NCBI RefSeq assembly: GCF_013369335.1
Contig: NZ_SZQJ01000002.1
Coordinates: 1-64,000, forward strand
Length of the DNA: 64,000 bases
Reading direction: 5' to 3'
DNA from: Vibrio sp. JPW-9-11-11
Lineage (GTDB): Bacteria; Pseudomonadota; Gammaproteobacteria; Enterobacterales; Vibrionaceae
The position numbers were made by a program, and so were the translations under genes. The notes beneath the pieces were generated by a model that was not told the origin of the DNA, ran no database searches, and saw only the letters and a list, made by a program, of their open reading frames with translations. Positions 19,190 through 28,716 of the stretch are shown here, in pieces. Position 1 is the stretch's first letter, and each line of letters opens with the position of its first letter.

Positions 19190-20994
19190 TATGCTTGCTC
19201 CTCTGCGTTCTTCGCTGCTTCTTCTGCTGCGGCTTTTTCAGCGGCTTCACCGTAGAGACGTGCTTTAGGTTGCGACTTAGTGATTGTCACCTTGCTATAG
19301 TCGATACTTGGCGCCGCGTCTTGCTTGAAGAATGCGAGAGAGTGTTTAAGGAAGTTAACATCATCACGCTCTGTGCAACCTTCATCAAGACGTTGGTGCG
19401 CACCGCGAGATTCTTTGCGTAGAATCGCAGAGTGCACCATGGCTTCTGCGACTTCTAAGCCGTAACCGACTTCGATTGCGTAGAGCAGGTCGGTATTGAA
19501 CACCTTGCCCTTATCTTTAATGCTGATGCGCTTGTAACGCTCTTTGAGCTCAGTGATCTTATCAATGGTCGCTTGCATCAGGTCTTCTTGGCGGTAGATA
19601 CCGCAACCGGCTTCCATGGTGTGACCCATTTCAGTGCGGATATCGGCCCAGTTCTCATCACCTTCTTGATTCATCAAGGCTTGGATACGTGCTTCAACCG
19701 CTTTCACTTGCGCTTCAATTGCAGCTTCATTCCAGCCTTTGAATTCAGCCGCGCGTTGAACCGCCTGTTCACCCGCTACGCGACCAAATACCACGAACTC
19801 GGCGAGTGAGTTGGAGCCGAGACGGTTGGCCCCGTGTAAACCAACGGAAGCACATTCACCCACGGCGAATAAGCCTTTAATACGCGTTTCACACTCGCCA
19901 TTGGTCTCGATTCCCCCCATGGTGTAGTGAACCGTCGGACGAATTGGAATCGGCTCTTTGGCGGGATCAACGTTAACGTAGGCTTTCGCCAGTTCACAAA
20001 TAAATGGTAGGCGTTCTTGAAGATACTCTTCACCGAGATGGCGAAGGTCGAGATGTACGACGTCACCTAGCGCATGCTTGATGGTGTTGCCTTTCTGTTG
20101 TTCGTGCCAGAATGCCTGCGAAACCTTGTCGCGTGGACCGAGTTCCATGTATTTGTTCTTGGGTTGACCCACGGGCGTTTCAGGGCCCATGCCATAGTCT
20201 TGCAAGTAACGGTAACCATTTTTGTTGACGATGATACCGCCTTCACCGCGACACCCTTCCGTCATCAAGATGCCGGTACCGGGTAGGCCAGTTGGGTGAT
20301 ATTGAACGAACTCCATATCGCGTAGTGGTACGCCGTGACGATACGCCATCGCCATGCCGTCACCAGTCACAATACCGCCGTTGGTGTTACAGTGATAAAC
20401 ACGACCTGCGCCACCAGTGGCCAGTACCACAGACTTGGCTTTAATCGTGACCAATTCACCTTCAGACATGTGAATTGCGATCAAGCCCTGTACCTCACCG
20501 TCGTCTACGATTAGATCAACGACAAAGTATTCGTCAAAGCGCTTGATGTTCTGATACTTCATTGATGTCTGGAATAGGGTATGAAGCATATGGAAGCCAG
20601 TTTTGTCAGCGGCAAACCAAGTGCGCTCAACCTTCATGCCACCAAAGCGACGGACGTTGACTTCGCCGTTTTCTTTACGACTCCATGGGCAGCCCCACTG
20701 CTCCATCTGGATCATTTCTCGAGTCGCATTTTCTACAAAATATTCAACGACATCCTGTTCGCATAGCCAGTCACCACCACCGACAGTGTCGTTAAAGTGA
20801 TTGTCTAAGCTATCTTCATCCTTGATAACTGCTGCTGAGCCACCCTCTGCAGCCACGGTGTGGGAACGCATTGGATAAACTTTGGAAATCAGTGCGACTT
20901 CTAAGTCAGGGTTTGCTTCAGCTGCTGCAATAGCAGTACGAAGACCAGCGCCGCCTGCGCCGATGACTGCGATATCTGTGATGATAGTTTGCAC
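19189..20994 (-). CDS. frdA: Fumarate reductase flavoprotein subunit
   Basis: FrdA holds covalent FAD and reduces fumarate to succinate as the terminal step of anaerobic fumarate respiration. The N-terminal [13 protein letters not shown] (12-24) binds FAD. H45 in [10 protein letters not shown] is the covalent flavin attachment site. [20 protein letters not shown] carries active-site residues. It starts with GTG at 20994 after a strong GGAGGAT site. At 601 residues, the C-terminus ends in an Ala/Glu-rich tail. It is first in frdABCD and divergent from epmA, as in E. coli. Confidence 0.96.
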   Translation of the reverse strand: MQTIITDIAVIGAGGAGLRTAIAAAEANPDLEVALISKVYPMRSHTVAAEGGSAAVIKDEDSLDNHFNDTVGGGDWLCEQDVVEYFVENATREMIQMEQWGCPWSRKENGEVNVRRFGGMKVERTWFAADKTGFHMLHTLFQTSMKYQNIKRFDEYFVVDLIVDDGEVQGLIAIHMSEGELVTIKAKSVVLATGGAGRVYHCNTNGGIVTGDGMAMAYRHGVPLRDMEFVQYHPTGLPGTGILMTEGCRGEGGIIVNKNGYRYLQDYGMGPETPVGQPKNKYMELGPRDKVSQAFWHEQQKGNTIKHALGDVVHLDLRHLGEEYLQERLPFICELAKAYVNVDPAKEPIPIRPTVHYTMGGIETNGECETRIKGLFAVGECASVGLHGANRLGSNSLAEFVVFGRVAGEQAVQRAAEFKGWNEAAIEAQVKAVEARIQALMNQEGDENWADIRTEMGHTMEAGCGIYRQEDLMQATIDKITELKERYKRISIKDKGKVFNTDLLYAIEVGYGLEVAEAMVHSAILRKESRGAHQRLDEGCTERDDVNFLKHSLAFFKQDAAPSIDYSKVTITKSQPKARLYGEAAEKAAAEEAAKNAEEQA

Positions 20995-21434
20995 AGTTAT
21001 CCTCCAGTGTGAAATTGCGGAGTAACCCGCTTGTTATAGTTAAAGGGCGACCTGCGTTTTGCTTGTTACCAAGTGGGCAGGGCGTTTAAGTCCCCAAAAG
21101 TGTTAGGGTTAGTGTAGAAGAGCTGATATGTAGAAAAATTGATGTAATTGGGTTTTTGCATCAGTAATGCATGCAAGGGCATAAAAAATATAGGTTATGT
21201 GACTGTAATCACGCAGGAAAATACAATGAACTAAATGATGTTCGGCGCGCTTGTTACTGGCTTGTTACACACTATTTCTCGGGCAGATAGCGCGAGATTG
21301 AGATCATGTAAATTTAATTGTAGTACGAAAAAAACTGGCTTCAGATTGGCTCGGTGTTAGCGGCATGATTCCGCTAGGAAAACTGCAGCAAAATTGCTAT
21401 GTTCGCCGTGTGATTGAATGATGAGATTGAGAGT
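20995..21434. other. Intergenic region between divergent frdA and epmA
   Basis: This 440-base region must hold both promoters. A CRP-like site lies at 21196-21215. I looked for the FNR site expected for frd (TTGAT-N4-ATCAA) and found only half-matches (TTGATGTAATTGG near 21140). No further gene is visible. Confidence 0.6.
21196..21215. promoter_or_regulatory. Predicted CRP-type site in the frdA-epmA intergenic region
   Basis: TGTGA-CTGTAA-TCACG (21198-21213) matches nine of ten CRP consensus positions. It is ~200 bases upstream of frdA and ~220 upstream of epmA. Either gene could be the target; frdA fits CRP-linked respiratory control better. Confidence 0.6.
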
Positions 21435-22406
21435 ATGACTACTGATTGGCAACCCACCGCGTCTATTGCGCAGCTTCGTCAGCGTGCAGGGATTATCCGT
21501 CAAATTCGTGATTTTTTTAATCAGCGCAATGTACTTGAAGTGGACACGCCGGCCATGAGCCACGCGACTGTGACCGACATTCATCTCCACACGTTTCAGA
21601 CAGAGTTTGTCGGGCCTGGTTACGCCCAAGGTCGTAAACTCTATTTTATGACCAGCCCTGAGTTCCACATGAAGCGTTTATTGGCCGCAGGGAGTGGCTG
21701 TATTTATCAAATCAACAAAGCGTTTCGCAACGAAGAGAGTGGGCGTTATCACAACCCTGAGTTTACTATGCTCGAGTGGTATCGGGTTGGCTTCAACCAC
21801 CATCAACTGATGGATGAGATGGATGCATTATTGCAACGGGTTCTGCAGTGCGGGTTAGCCCAGCGGATGACGTATCAACAAGCGTTCATTGATGTGTTGG
21901 GCGTCTGCCCGCTAGAAGGGTCAATGCTGGCGTTGAAACAAGCAGCGGCAACGCTTGGCTTGAGTGACATTGCCGAGCCTGAGCAAGACCGCGATACCTT
22001 GTTGCAACTGCTTTTTAGTGTTGGGGTTGAAGCGAAGATTGGTCAGGATGTGCCCGCATTTGTCTACGACTTTCCTGCTTCACAAGCTGCTTTGGCGAGA
22101 ATGAATCCTAGCGACTCTAGAGTAGCAGAACGTTTTGAAGTCTATTTCAAAGGTATCGAACTGGCGAACGGCTTTCATGAACTGGATAACTGGCAAGAGC
22201 AGTTGGCTCGTTTTGAACAAGACAACGCGAAACGTATCGACATGGGGTTAGAGCCACAGCCGATTGACCATCATCTTATCGCTGCATTGAAAGCGGGATT
22301 GCCAGAGTGTTCAGGTGTTGCACTTGGGATCGATCGCTTGGTTATGCTGGCGGTCGGTTGTGATCATATCGATCAAATTACCGCCTTTCCTTTTCCGCGC
22401 GCCTAG
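21435..22406 (+). CDS. epmA: Elongation factor P beta-lysyltransferase EpmA
   Basis: EpmA (GenX/PoxA/YjeA) is a truncated lysyl-tRNA synthetase paralogue. It attaches beta-lysine to a conserved lysine of EF-P, which relieves ribosome stalling at polyproline. The 323-residue protein has class II synthetase motifs ([48 protein letters not shown]) but no tRNA anticodon-binding domain. I start at ATG 21435 ([10 protein letters not shown]), close to E. coli length (325). It is divergent from frdABCD, the conserved arrangement. Confidence 0.95.
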   Translation: MTTDWQPTASIAQLRQRAGIIRQIRDFFNQRNVLEVDTPAMSHATVTDIHLHTFQTEFVGPGYAQGRKLYFMTSPEFHMKRLLAAGSGCIYQINKAFRNEESGRYHNPEFTMLEWYRVGFNHHQLMDEMDALLQRVLQCGLAQRMTYQQAFIDVLGVCPLEGSMLALKQAAATLGLSDIAEPEQDRDTLLQLLFSVGVEAKIGQDVPAFVYDFPASQAALARMNPSDSRVAERFEVYFKGIELANGFHELDNWQEQLARFEQDNAKRIDMGLEPQPIDHHLIAALKAGLPECSGVALGIDRLVMLAVGCDHIDQITAFPFPRA

Positions 22407-22550
22407 AGAAATGTGCAACAGATTCTTATTCTGAGTGCTTTTGACTCGCGTAGCCTCTTTATCCTCGTTATACTCCCAATCTGAATTTTAGCCTAGTGCT
22501 GCTGATTTCCACACAGTTGGCAAGCAGCGCTATTATCGAGAGCACAGGAC

Positions 22551-22985
22551 ATGCAAGAGTATATCGCATTTTTTCAAGAGAACATGATTCTCTCTCTGGT
22601 TTGGGTTGGTCTATTGATCGCCCTAATTATGAATATCGTTAAATCAACGACGGCGGCCTACAAAGAGATCACCGCGGCGCAAACCACACAACTGATGAAC
22701 CGTGAAAATGGTGTGGTTGTCGATATCCGCAGCAAAGATGAGTTCCGTAAAGGTCATATTACCGATGCAGTTCACATTTTGCCGTCTGATATCAAAGCGG
22801 GTAATTTTGCCAGCCTTGAAAACCACAAATCCGACCCAATCATTGTGGTATGTAAGTCGGGTCAAACCGCACAAGAGAGTGCTAACTTATTGGCGAAAGC
22901 AGGCTTTGAGAACGTCAACTTGCTGAAGAATGGTTTGGTTGCTTGGAGTGAAGCGAACATGCCATTGGTGAAAGGGAAGAAGTAA
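22551..22985 (+). CDS. Membrane-anchored rhodanese-like protein (YibN type)
   Basis: The 144-residue protein has one N-terminal membrane helix (about 13-30) followed by a single rhodanese domain with active-site cysteine C101 in VVCKSGQTAQESA. The domain should face the cytoplasm and could carry or transfer sulfane sulfur. The ATG has ACAGGA upstream. It precedes secB, the same neighbourhood as yibN in E. coli (yibN-grxC-secB-gpsA-cysE), but no glutaredoxin gene lies between them here. The physiological substrate is not evident. Confidence 0.9.
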   Translation: MQEYIAFFQENMILSLVWVGLLIALIMNIVKSTTAAYKEITAAQTTQLMNRENGVVVDIRSKDEFRKGHITDAVHILPSDIKAGNFASLENHKSDPIIVVCKSGQTAQESANLLAKAGFENVNLLKNGLVAWSEANMPLVKGKK

Positions 22986-23145
22986 TTCAACCTCACCCGA
23001 TACTTTAAGCGCTGATTGAAAAGTCAGCGTTTGTTTTAGAGAGATGTGAAGAGTTCCACGAATTTCATTGGAAACCTAGTCATAGTCACCGCTCTCGGTT
23101 AGTCTCGATGCAGACTATTTATTGCAGGATTAAAGGATTTTTAAA

Positions 23146-23613
23146 ATGGCTGAAGCAGCACCACAACAAGACGCGCAAAACTTCGCAATTCAACGTATTT
23201 TCCTAAAAGACGTCTCTTTCGAAGCGCCAAACTCACCAGATATGTTCCAAAAAGAGTGGAACCCTGACGTGAAGCTAGACCTAGACACGCAAAGCCGTGA
23301 GCTGGGCGAAGGTGTTTATGAAGTGGTTCTACGCCTAACGGTGACAGTGAAGAATGCAGAAGACACCGCTTTCCTATGTGAAGTACAACAAGGTGGTATT
23401 TTCACCGCAGATAACATGGAAGCGGGCCAGCTAGCTCATTGTCTGGGCGCATTCTGCCCGAACATCCTGTTCCCATACGCACGCGAAACAATTTCAAGCC
23501 TAGTTGTGAAAGGAACTTTCCCACAGCTTAACCTAGCGCCAGTCAACTTTGACGCTCTGTTTATGAACTACCTGCAGCAGCAAGCTCAGCAAGAAGATCA
23601 AGCAGAAGCGTAA
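23146..23613 (+). CDS. secB: Protein-export chaperone SecB
   Basis: SecB is a cytoplasmic tetrameric chaperone that keeps precursor proteins unfolded and hands them to SecA. The 155-residue acidic protein contains the family features [19 protein letters not shown] and [14 protein letters not shown]. The C-terminal Gln/Glu-rich tail is where SecA contacts SecB. The ATG has AAAGGA upstream. It is followed by a terminator, so gpsA and cysE probably have their own promoter. Confidence 0.97.
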   Translation: MAEAAPQQDAQNFAIQRIFLKDVSFEAPNSPDMFQKEWNPDVKLDLDTQSRELGEGVYEVVLRLTVTVKNAEDTAFLCEVQQGGIFTADNMEAGQLAHCLGAFCPNILFPYARETISSLVVKGTFPQLNLAPVNFDALFMNYLQQQAQQEDQAEA

Positions 23614-23653
23614 TGACTGCATCACTCTCGGCATTGGCTTAGAGAGTTGGTAC

Positions 23654-23697
23654 AAAATGCACAGAGCGTCACACGTATGATGCACTGTGCATTTTTT
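23654..23697 (+). terminator. Intrinsic terminator of secB
   Basis: An 11-bp stem AAAATGCACAG / CTGTGCATTTT with a 20-base loop continues into a T run, 40 bases after the secB stop. Confidence 0.8.
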
Positions 23698-23796
23698 ATT
23701 TGTATTTATATCACTGGGCGTTTGTTGCTACTCTTTAGCTCACAGAGCGAGAGACTATCCACAAAATTCTAGTCTTGATCAGAACCAGGCGGAACA

Positions 23797-24828
23797 ATGA
23801 AAGATAAGACCAATAATGGCTACAACAAAGAGATTGCCATGACAGTACTGGGAGCGGGCTCGTACGGCACCTCCTTAGCTATCTCTCTGGCACGTAATGG
23901 TGCCAACGTAGTAATTTGGGGCCATGAACCAGAACATATGGCTCGGTTAGAAGCTGACCGTGCCAACCATGAATTTTTACCTGGTATCGAATTTCCGGAG
24001 TCATTGATTGTCGAATCGGACTTAGAGAAAGCCGTTCAAGCCAGTCGAGATCTGTTGGTCGTGGTGCCAAGCCATGTGTTTGGCATTGTGCTGAATAACG
24101 TCAAGCCGTTTTTGAACGATGACTCACGAATTTGCTGGGCGACCAAAGGGTTAGAGCCAGAAACAGGGCGACTGCTCAAAGAGGTCGCACACGATATTCT
24201 TGGTGATGGCTACTCTCTGGCGGTGTTATCCGGACCAACGTTTGCGAAAGAGCTTGCGATGGGCATGCCAACCGCCATTTCCGTGGCTTCGCCTGACGCT
24301 CAATTTGTGGCGGAGCTGCAAGAAAAAATCCACTGTAGTAAGACCTTCCGTGTTTACGCCAACAGCGATTTTATCGGTATGCAGTTAGGCGGTGCGGTGA
24401 AGAACGTTATCGCAATTGGCGCCGGAATGTCTGATGGCATTGGCTTTGGTGCCAATGCACGCACCGCACTGATTACTCGAGGCCTCGCCGAAATGACGCG
24501 TTTGGGGGCGGCGCTGGGGGCTCAGCCAGAAACGTTTATGGGCATGGCGGGTCTGGGCGACTTAGTGTTGACTTGTACTGATAACCAGTCACGAAACCGC
24601 CGCTTTGGCTTGGCGCTTGGGCAGGGGAAAGATGTCGATACCGCGCAACAAGAAATTGGCCAAGTGGTGGAAGGGTATCGCAATACCAAAGAGGTCTATT
24701 TGCTCGCTGAACGCATGGGGGTGGAAATGCCCATTGTTGACCAAATATATCAAGTATTGTATCAAGATAAAGATGCCCATTTGGCCGCGCGAGATCTGTT
24801 AGCGCGCGACAAAAGAGCCGAAGCCTAA
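23797..24828 (+). CDS. gpsA: Glycerol-3-phosphate dehydrogenase [NAD(P)+], GpsA
   Basis: GpsA reduces dihydroxyacetone phosphate to sn-glycerol 3-phosphate for phospholipid synthesis. The nucleotide-binding loop [10 protein letters not shown] comes soon after the start, and the substrate/catalytic region includes [14 protein letters not shown] and [14 protein letters not shown]. The ATG at 23797 has GGCGGA upstream and gives 343 residues (E. coli 339). It is followed 47 bases later by cysE, the conserved secB-gpsA-cysE order. Confidence 0.96.
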   Translation: MKDKTNNGYNKEIAMTVLGAGSYGTSLAISLARNGANVVIWGHEPEHMARLEADRANHEFLPGIEFPESLIVESDLEKAVQASRDLLVVVPSHVFGIVLNNVKPFLNDDSRICWATKGLEPETGRLLKEVAHDILGDGYSLAVLSGPTFAKELAMGMPTAISVASPDAQFVAELQEKIHCSKTFRVYANSDFIGMQLGGAVKNVIAIGAGMSDGIGFGANARTALITRGLAEMTRLGAALGAQPETFMGMAGLGDLVLTCTDNQSRNRRFGLALGQGKDVDTAQQEIGQVVEGYRNTKEVYLLAERMGVEMPIVDQIYQVLYQDKDAHLAARDLLARDKRAEA

Positions 24829-24875
24829 AGAACGTAGTGACACTGGTCGAGGATTGACCAGTGCTAGGGAATACC

Positions 24876-25697
24876 ATGAAACATTGTGAAAAACAGAAGG
24901 TATGGCAAACCATTGTTCGAGAAGCTCGCGAGCTGTCCGAACAGGAGCCAATGTTAGCAAGCTTCTACCACGCGACCATTATTAAGCATGATAGCTTAAG
25001 TGCGGCACTGAGTTATATTCTCGCCAATAAACTCAAGACGGCATCCATGCCGGCTATGGCGGTACGCGAGGTAGTAGAAGAAGCGTTAAACGCTGATCCG
25101 AGTATTAGCGCCTCGGCGGCTTGCGATATTTGTGCGACGGTTAACCGCGACCCTGCTGTTGCAATGTATTCTATGCCACTTTTGTATCTCAAAGGTTACC
25201 ATGCCTTACAAGGTTACCGAGTGGCGAACTGGTTGTGGAAACAAGGACGAATCGCCCTTGCCACCTATCTGCAAAACCAAATTTCGGTTGCCTGTCAGGT
25301 CGACATTCATCCCGCGGCGCGTATTGGCCGTGGCATCATGCTCGACCATGCGACAGGTATTGTGATTGGTGAGACGGCTGTGGTTGAAGACGATGTTTCC
25401 ATTCTTCAAGACGTGACTCTGGGCGGTACAGGTAAAGAGTGCGGTGACCGCCACCCGAAAATTCGCGAGGGTGTCATGATTGGCGCTGGGGCTAAAATTC
25501 TCGGTAATATTGAAGTCGGTGAAGGGGCTAAAATTGGCTCTTGTTCAGTGGTGCTTCAGCCTGTGCCTCCACACACCACGGTGGCTGGAGTGCCTGCGAA
25601 GATTGTGGGCCGGCCGAAAACAGAGAAACCTTCTCTCGATATGGACCAACAGTTTAATGGTCGCTCACAGAGCTTTATTGGCGGTGACGGTATATAG
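24876..25697 (+). CDS. cysE: Serine O-acetyltransferase
   Basis: CysE acetylates serine from acetyl-CoA to make O-acetylserine, the carbon skeleton for cysteine, and is feedback-inhibited by cysteine. I start at ATG 24876 (MKHCEKQKVW) after AGGGA, giving 273 residues as in E. coli. An in-frame GTG at 24861 is less likely. The C-terminal half is a left-handed beta helix of hexapeptide repeats with the active-site segment HPAARIGRGIMLDHATGIVI. It is probably cotranscribed with gpsA. Confidence 0.96.
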   Translation: MKHCEKQKVWQTIVREARELSEQEPMLASFYHATIIKHDSLSAALSYILANKLKTASMPAMAVREVVEEALNADPSISASAACDICATVNRDPAVAMYSMPLLYLKGYHALQGYRVANWLWKQGRIALATYLQNQISVACQVDIHPAARIGRGIMLDHATGIVIGETAVVEDDVSILQDVTLGGTGKECGDRHPKIREGVMIGAGAKILGNIEVGEGAKIGSCSVVLQPVPPHTTVAGVPAKIVGRPKTEKPSLDMDQQFNGRSQSFIGGDGI

Positions 25698-25751
25698 CGT
25701 CGACAACGCTTAGCTTCGAGATCGGACTTCGCCCTTTGAGAGCCGGCGGAG

Positions 25752-25857
25752 CTGTCATTCCATAGAGTGATGAAGGAGCGAGTAGGGAATCTCTAAGGTT
25801 GTCTACTTGCTCAAAGAGATCCCTAACTCGGTCTCGCTTTCCTTTCGAGGATGACAG
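25752..25857. repeat. 106-bp imperfect inverted repeat, MITE-like
   Basis: The element has matching ends, CTGTCAT (25752-25758) and ATGACAG (25851-25857), and a matching inner AGGGA-TCTCT block on each arm. The arms of about 43 bases surround a 20-base loop. It is GA-rich on one arm and pyrimidine-rich on the other, unlike its flanks. It sits between converging cysE and the next gene. The form is that of a small non-coding palindromic repeat element; copy number cannot be judged from one window. Confidence 0.7.
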
Positions 25858-25872
25858 TTATTTGTTGGTAGC

Positions 25873-25904
25873 AAAAAGGGTTGACGCCATGCGTCAACCC
25901 TTTA
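25873..25904 (-). terminator. Intrinsic terminator downstream of the 25922-26404 gene
   Basis: A 13-bp stem AAAGGGTTGACGC / GCGTCAACCCTTT with a 3-base loop is followed on the minus strand by more T. Confidence 0.85.
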
Positions 25905-25921
25905 AAAAATCTCTCGCTGCT

Positions 25922-26404
25922 CTATTCCGTAAACAAGGTCTCGTATTTAACAAAAGCGGTTTGAGTTTCGCCGTAATAGAGCGTGCCTTCTGACTGGATC
26001 GCGACGCGTAACCAACTCTCTTCAGAAGTGGGTTTGGGCAGTGAAATTGTCCAGTGTTTGCCGCTCTCATCCATTGCCTGCATATCCTTAGGCTGAACAC
26101 TCTTCTCTGGGTTAGCGACGATCGATAACTTGACGCCATCAAGAGGGTACGCCGCTTTCAGTGAAAGCTCGAGTTCTTGGGATGTCAGCTTTTCAGAGCG
26201 AAATTGCACTTTGAATTCACCGTTCTCCATATCACACAAGCCGCTGGTATAACGACAGTTCGACTTTGCTGCCAATTTATAAGTGGCGCCTTCTTTTGCT
26301 GCATGCGGTTTTTCGCTAAGCGCGAGGTCGGTACCGAAATAGGCAATCAAAGATAAGATAGGGGCGATCAGTAAGGCGATGAGAAAGTGCTTATTTTTGA
26401 ACAT
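25922..26404 (-). CDS. Hypothetical membrane-anchored or secreted protein
   Basis: I do not recognise this 160-residue protein. It begins MFKNKHFLIALLIAPILSLI, giving a short basic N-terminus and one hydrophobic helix (about 7-27), so it is anchored in the inner membrane or exported. The remainder is soluble, with a cysteine pair (CRYTSGLCDM) and beta-rich character (FKVQFRSEKL; GVKLSIVANP). AAGGAAG precedes the ATG and a strong terminator follows, so it is expressed as a single gene. No function can be assigned. Confidence 0.75.
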   Translation of the reverse strand: MFKNKHFLIALLIAPILSLIAYFGTDLALSEKPHAAKEGATYKLAAKSNCRYTSGLCDMENGEFKVQFRSEKLTSQELELSLKAAYPLDGVKLSIVANPEKSVQPKDMQAMDESGKHWTISLPKPTSEESWLRVAIQSEGTLYYGETQTAFVKYETLFTE

Positions 26405-26457
26405 CTTGGCTTCCTTGCTACAACAGACTTCAATAACGTTAACTGAAAATAGAGAAT

Positions 26458-26481
26458 AAAAAAGCCCCGAGTGGGGCTTTT
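26458..26481 (-). terminator. Intrinsic terminator of the symporter operon
   Basis: An 8-bp stem AAAGCCCC / GGGGCTTT with a GAGT loop, T-rich on the minus-strand exit side, lies 20 bases after the symporter stop. Confidence 0.9.
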
Positions 26482-26499
26482 GTGTGTTGAGTATTATTA

Positions 26500-28227
26500 T
26501 TAGTGGTCGACTGCTTCGCCAGCACCGACTGGTACACGTACGTGTTCAACCAGATCTTTCACTTCTTGTGGCGTTTCAGCTGTTACTTTCGATACAGCAA
26601 AGGCGACGATGAAGTTAAACAGTGCACCAATTGCACCAAATGCGTTTGGCTCGATGCCTAGGAACCAGTTGCTACCCCAGCTTTCTAGGTAAGTCCAGTC
26701 CGCGACAAATAGGATGCCTTTGTGCTGGAACACGTAGAATAGAGTGATACTGATACCCGCAATCATACCTGCGATTGCGCCTTCCTTATTGATACCCTTG
26801 CTGAAGATACCCATCATCAGTGCAGGGAAGATGGACGATGCGGCGAGACCAAAGGCCAGTGCTACTGTACCTGCGGCAAAGCCTGGTGGGTTGAGGCCAA
26901 GATAACCCGCCACTGCAATCGCCACCGCCATCGAGATTCGACTGGCGAGCAGTTCTTTCTTCTCAGATATATTCGGATTGATAACGCCTTTGATTAAGTC
27001 GTGTGATATCGCGGACGAAATAGCCAGCAATAGACCTGCCGCCGTTGATAGTGCCGCTGCCAGACCACCTGCTGCCACTAGAGCGATGACCCAGTTTGGT
27101 AGCTTCGCAATCTCTGGGTTAGCCAGTACCATGATGTCACGGTCAACTTTTAGCTCATTGGTGGCTGCGCTAGATGTGTATTGGATGTTGCCATCACCGT
27201 TTTTATCTTCGAAACCAAGTAGACCTGTTTTCTCCCAGTTCTTGAACCAGTCTGGACGCTCATCATAAGCAAGGTGCTGGCCTGGAGCTGGGTTAACCGT
27301 ATCCATTAGGTTTAGACGAGCCATTGCCGATACTGCTGGAGCAGTCGTGTATAGGATAGCGATGAAGACTAGAGCCCAACCTGCAGAAGTACGTGCGTCA
27401 CGAACCTTAGGTACAGTGAAGAAACGGATGATTACGTGTGGCAGACCCGCCGTACCGATCATCAGTGACATAGTGTAAACGAACATGTTGAGTGTATCGC
27501 CACGGACTTGGGTGGTGTATTCACTAAAGCCGAGTTCGGTGACCACCTGGTCGAGCCTATCGAGCAGATACACATCGGTGCCTTGGATAGTACTACCTAG
27601 GCCTATCTGAGGTAGAGGGTTACCCGTTAGCTGCAGAGAGATAAAGATTGCTGGAATAGTGTAAGCTAAAATGAGTACGCAATATTGAGCAATCTGCGTG
27701 TAAGTAATCCCTTTCATGCCGCCCATTACTGCGTACATGAATACGATACACATACCGATCAGAAGACCAGTAGAGTAATCCACTTCTAGGAAACGGCCGA
27801 ACGCAACACCCACACCTTTCATCTGACCGATAACGTAAGTGACCGACGCGATGATAAGACACACAACCGCCACGATACGCGCTGCGTTTGAGTAGAAACG
27901 CTCACCTACGAACTCTGGTACTGTGAACTTGCCGAACTTACGTAGGTAAGGGGCAAGTAGAAGCGCGAGAAGTACGTAACCGCCTGTCCAACCCATTAGG
28001 AAGACTGAGCCGCCGTAACCCATAAAGGCGATCAGACCCGCCATAGAGATAAACGATGCGGCTGACATCCAGTCTGCTGCGGTTGCCATGCCGTTAGCGA
28101 TTGGGTTAACACCACCGCCTGCAACATAGAACTCTTTCGTTGAGCCTGCACGTGCCCAAATCGCAATCCCGATGTAGAGGACAAAAGTCGCACCAACTAC
28201 GAGGTAAGTGATAGTTTTCAAATCCAT
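26500..28227 (-). CDS. Sodium:solute symporter, large subunit (acetate/monocarboxylate type)
   Basis: The 575-residue protein is a member of the SSS family with about 13 membrane helices. The N-terminal EFYVAGGGVNPIANGMATAADWMSAASF and the MGGMKGITYTQ region are typical of the ActP-like branch. It is preceded 12 bases upstream by a DUF4212 small subunit. This pairing marks the two-component symporters of marine gammaproteobacteria. Acetate or another short carboxylate is the likely substrate by family, but the sequence does not prove it. AAGGAG precedes the ATG. Confidence 0.9.
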   Translation of the reverse strand: MDLKTITYLVVGATFVLYIGIAIWARAGSTKEFYVAGGGVNPIANGMATAADWMSAASFISMAGLIAFMGYGGSVFLMGWTGGYVLLALLLAPYLRKFGKFTVPEFVGERFYSNAARIVAVVCLIIASVTYVIGQMKGVGVAFGRFLEVDYSTGLLIGMCIVFMYAVMGGMKGITYTQIAQYCVLILAYTIPAIFISLQLTGNPLPQIGLGSTIQGTDVYLLDRLDQVVTELGFSEYTTQVRGDTLNMFVYTMSLMIGTAGLPHVIIRFFTVPKVRDARTSAGWALVFIAILYTTAPAVSAMARLNLMDTVNPAPGQHLAYDERPDWFKNWEKTGLLGFEDKNGDGNIQYTSSAATNELKVDRDIMVLANPEIAKLPNWVIALVAAGGLAAALSTAAGLLLAISSAISHDLIKGVINPNISEKKELLASRISMAVAIAVAGYLGLNPPGFAAGTVALAFGLAASSIFPALMMGIFSKGINKEGAIAGMIAGISITLFYVFQHKGILFVADWTYLESWGSNWFLGIEPNAFGAIGALFNFIVAFAVSKVTAETPQEVKDLVEHVRVPVGAGEAVDH

Positions 28228-28239
28228 CTGAGTTACTCC

Positions 28240-28503
28240 TTACTCATCTACGCCGAATTCACGGTCGATTTGGCGCATCTTCCACGCGTAGTAGAAAATA
28301 ATACCTAGGAAGGTATAGATAGAGCCTTGCTGAGCAAACCAGAAGCCTAGCTTGTAACCACCTAGTTGAAATTGATTAAGTACGTCGACAAATAAAATGC
28401 CGCAGCCAAATGAAACGACAAACCAAACGACCATCAAAGAGATCATCAGTTTTACGTTTTTATCCCAGTAGGCCTTGGCTCGTTCCTGACTTTCAAACGC
28501 CAT
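28240..28503 (-). CDS. DUF4212 small subunit of the sodium:solute symporter
   Basis: The 87-residue protein has two membrane helices (about 19-40 and 52-73) and the family sequence AKAYWDKNVKLMISLMVVWF. DUF4212 proteins are found almost only next to SSS symporters like the one just downstream and are taken as a small partner subunit. AAGGAGA precedes the ATG. It is the first gene of a two-gene operon. Confidence 0.9.
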   Translation of the reverse strand: MAFESQERAKAYWDKNVKLMISLMVVWFVVSFGCGILFVDVLNQFQLGGYKLGFWFAQQGSIYTFLGIIFYYAWKMRQIDREFGVDE

Positions 28504-28600
28504 TGCCGTCTCCTTACGTGTTTGTTGTTAAGAAAATGTTTCAATATCTACATTAGCAAGGGTAGGGCAAGAACTCTTTTCAACTTTAGTCGGGGTGTAA

Positions 28601-28631
28601 AAAACAAAAAGCGCCGCAAAATAAGGCGCTT
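28601..28631 (-). terminator. Intrinsic terminator of the MarC-family gene
   Basis: AAGCGCC / GGCGCTT (28609-28615 with 28625-28631) is followed on the minus strand by a T-rich tract, 85 bases beyond the stop. Confidence 0.8.
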
Positions 28632-28716
28632 AATGGTAGTTGATGAGAAAATGTGATGTTAATGTTGTGTTAAATTAGCCGAAAGTCTAACGTTTGCGGG
28701 TCTATTTAGGTGAATT

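Noticed and set aside
21140-21160. FNR site for frd
   Set aside because: TTGATGTAATTGG has only one half-site matching TTGAT-N4-ATCAA.
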